Source of the DNA: Lentibacillus sp. JNUCC-1
GTDB lineage: Bacteria > Bacillota > Bacilli > Bacillales > Amphibacillaceae
DNA: 64,000 nucleotides
Direction: 5' to 3'
Assembly (NCBI RefSeq): GCF_009741735.1
Contig: NZ_WHOH01000001.1
Coordinates: 558,001 to 622,000 of the forward strand
The position numbers were made by a program, and so were the translations under genes. The number at the start of each line of letters is the position of its first letter. Position 1 is the first letter of the stretch. Shown one piece after another: positions 63,412 through 64,000 of the stretch. The notes under the pieces were generated by a model. It did not search any database. It worked only from the letters and a program-made list of their open reading frames with translations, and was not told the DNA's origin.

Positions 63412-63823
63412 CATCAGCACCTGCCTTTATATATGTATACTTTTCACTGTGGCGTTTCCCGTCAGGAGCGAAAATGCGGATCTTAGCTCTGTTTAACGAC
63501 ACATCAGTTTCTCGGCACACATCCAGCTTGACCGTATATGTCCTGCCATCCACTTGATAGGTTGAAAAACTCCCGAGTTCGCCATATGTACGTGCGCCTG
63601 GGCAGTCTGGAACATTCGGCAAATCTATATTTTCAACATCATTCATCACTTGTCCAAGAAGATTGCTAGACGTCAATTGATCCTCAGATTGCTGAGACCA
63701 TGTCATAATTTGTGGAAAAATCGGCAACATCACAGCAACAACCATAGCCAAAAGCGCAATAGATGTTATAATCTCTATAAGGGTAAAACCATTTTCTCTG
63801 GAAAAAGATGTAGGCATCCGCAT
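63392..63823 (-). CDS. Minor prepilin/pseudopilin (PilV/GspI-like)
   Basis: A 143-residue prepilin-like protein. Leader SRENG^FTLIEIITSIALLAMVVAVMLPIF has the prepilin cleavage site and Glu5. The C-terminal domain has a Cys in PNVPDCPGAR and another in VKLDVCRETD, which could form a disulfide. ATG 63823 follows GGGGAG; upstream in-frame ATGs lack a site. It appears to be the first pilus gene in this transcript, as only about 180 bp of non-coding DNA remain to the right edge. Confidence 0.85.
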   Translation of the reverse strand: MRMPTSFSRENGFTLIEIITSIALLAMVVAVMLPIFPQIMTWSQQSEDQLTSSNLLGQVMNDVENIDLPNVPDCPGARTYGELGSFSTYQVDGRTYTVKLDVCRETDVSLNRAKIRIFAPDGKRHSEKYTYIKAGADDEASEE

Positions 63824-63935
63824 GTGACTCACTCCCCGAGGACCTGCATTTGTAATCTTAGCGTAACAAAGAAAGAGATCAGTTGAAAGCTTACGACATC
63901 TTTCTATCAATCTTCTATACATACAGTCTAGGACT

Positions 63936-63962
63936 ATTATACCATTATATTGGATGTGATAA
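63936..63962 (-). promoter_or_regulatory. Candidate promoter of the pilus operon
   Basis: A perfect TATAAT on the minus strand at 63941-63936, with a weak TTATCA at 63962-63957 (15-nt spacer). About 110 bp before the first pilin start. The -35 is poor, so an activator may be needed or the call may be wrong. Confidence 0.3.
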
Positions 63963-63963
63963 C

Positions 63964-64000
63964 ATGATACAGCCCAAATTAAAAAACGAACACGGCATGA
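63964..64000 (+). CDS. Possible start of a divergent gene (12 codons visible)
   Basis: ATG at 63964, 5 nt after GGATGTGAT, opens a frame reading MIQPKLKNEHGM to the window edge. Too short to identify. It is divergent from the pilus operon. Confidence 0.3.
   Translation, partial: MIQPKLKNEHGM

Overview
The window reads as chromosome of a low- to mid-GC Firmicute of the family Bacillaceae, probably a salt-adapted genus near Virgibacillus, Lentibacillus or Oceanobacillus. The reasons are strong AGGAGG-type ribosome binding sites, SigB-, CodY-, Fnr- and T-box-type regulation, Asp/Glu-rich secreted lipoproteins with Asn/Gly-rich linkers, and many Na+-coupled and oligopeptide-type transporters. 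The genus is inference; no rRNA or tRNA gene was seen.

Layout. 0-2.5 kb: partial short-chain dehydrogenase, two divergent general-stress genes with SigB-like promoters, and an AraC-type regulator. 2.6-11.3 kb: disaccharide uptake and phosphorolysis (binding protein, MalF/MalG-type permeases, GH65 phosphorylase, beta-phosphoglucomutase), interrupted between binding protein and permeases by an IS256-family element and a structured terminal-inverted-repeat element. 11.5-15.3 kb: AspT/YidE-type transporter, small basic protein, UbiB-type kinase. 15.4-21.7 kb: complete opp-type importer (D, F, A, B, C). 22.3-34.9 kb: a catabolic island with two cytosine-deaminase-like amidohydrolases, a binding protein, a divergent permease/ATPase set, a LytS/YesN-type two-component pair translationally coupled to a symporter-like membrane protein, and a second binding protein. 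35-42.8 kb: DUF420 protein, class D-like sortase, dicarboxylate/glutamate symporter, NhaC-type transporter under two tandem T-boxes (probably tyrosine), ung, LCP protein, manA. 43.1-44.7 kb: second IS256-family element. 45-52.7 kb: brnQ, lipoprotein MsrA, EIIA-Glc, SDR, CAP-domain protein, FAH hydrolase, dhaKLM. 52.7-56.2 kb: DUF819 protein, Fnr-boxed NarK-like transporter fused to a PAS domain, small coiled-coil protein. 56.4-63.8 kb: type IV pilus cluster on the minus strand (two pseudopilin-like genes, pilB, pilT, pilC, pilA, pilM, pilN, pilO).

Three things stand out. First, five intergenic arrays have an 8-nt core repeated every 20-21 nt (two DNA turns), with three core types: GTGCATAT, CCGATATA and TTATCCAG. 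I recognise no named element with this architecture. Second, the two IS256-family elements have different transposases but carry 3' non-coding tails with the same long-range stem and a shared motif, which suggests a structured RNA. Third, seven genes (malF, nhaC, the second SDR, the CAP protein, FAH, dhaK, narK) are each broken by what looks like one missing base, usually in a G or C run. This points to systematic homopolymer undercalling or slippage rather than seven independent pseudogenes, so they are annotated here as single genes.
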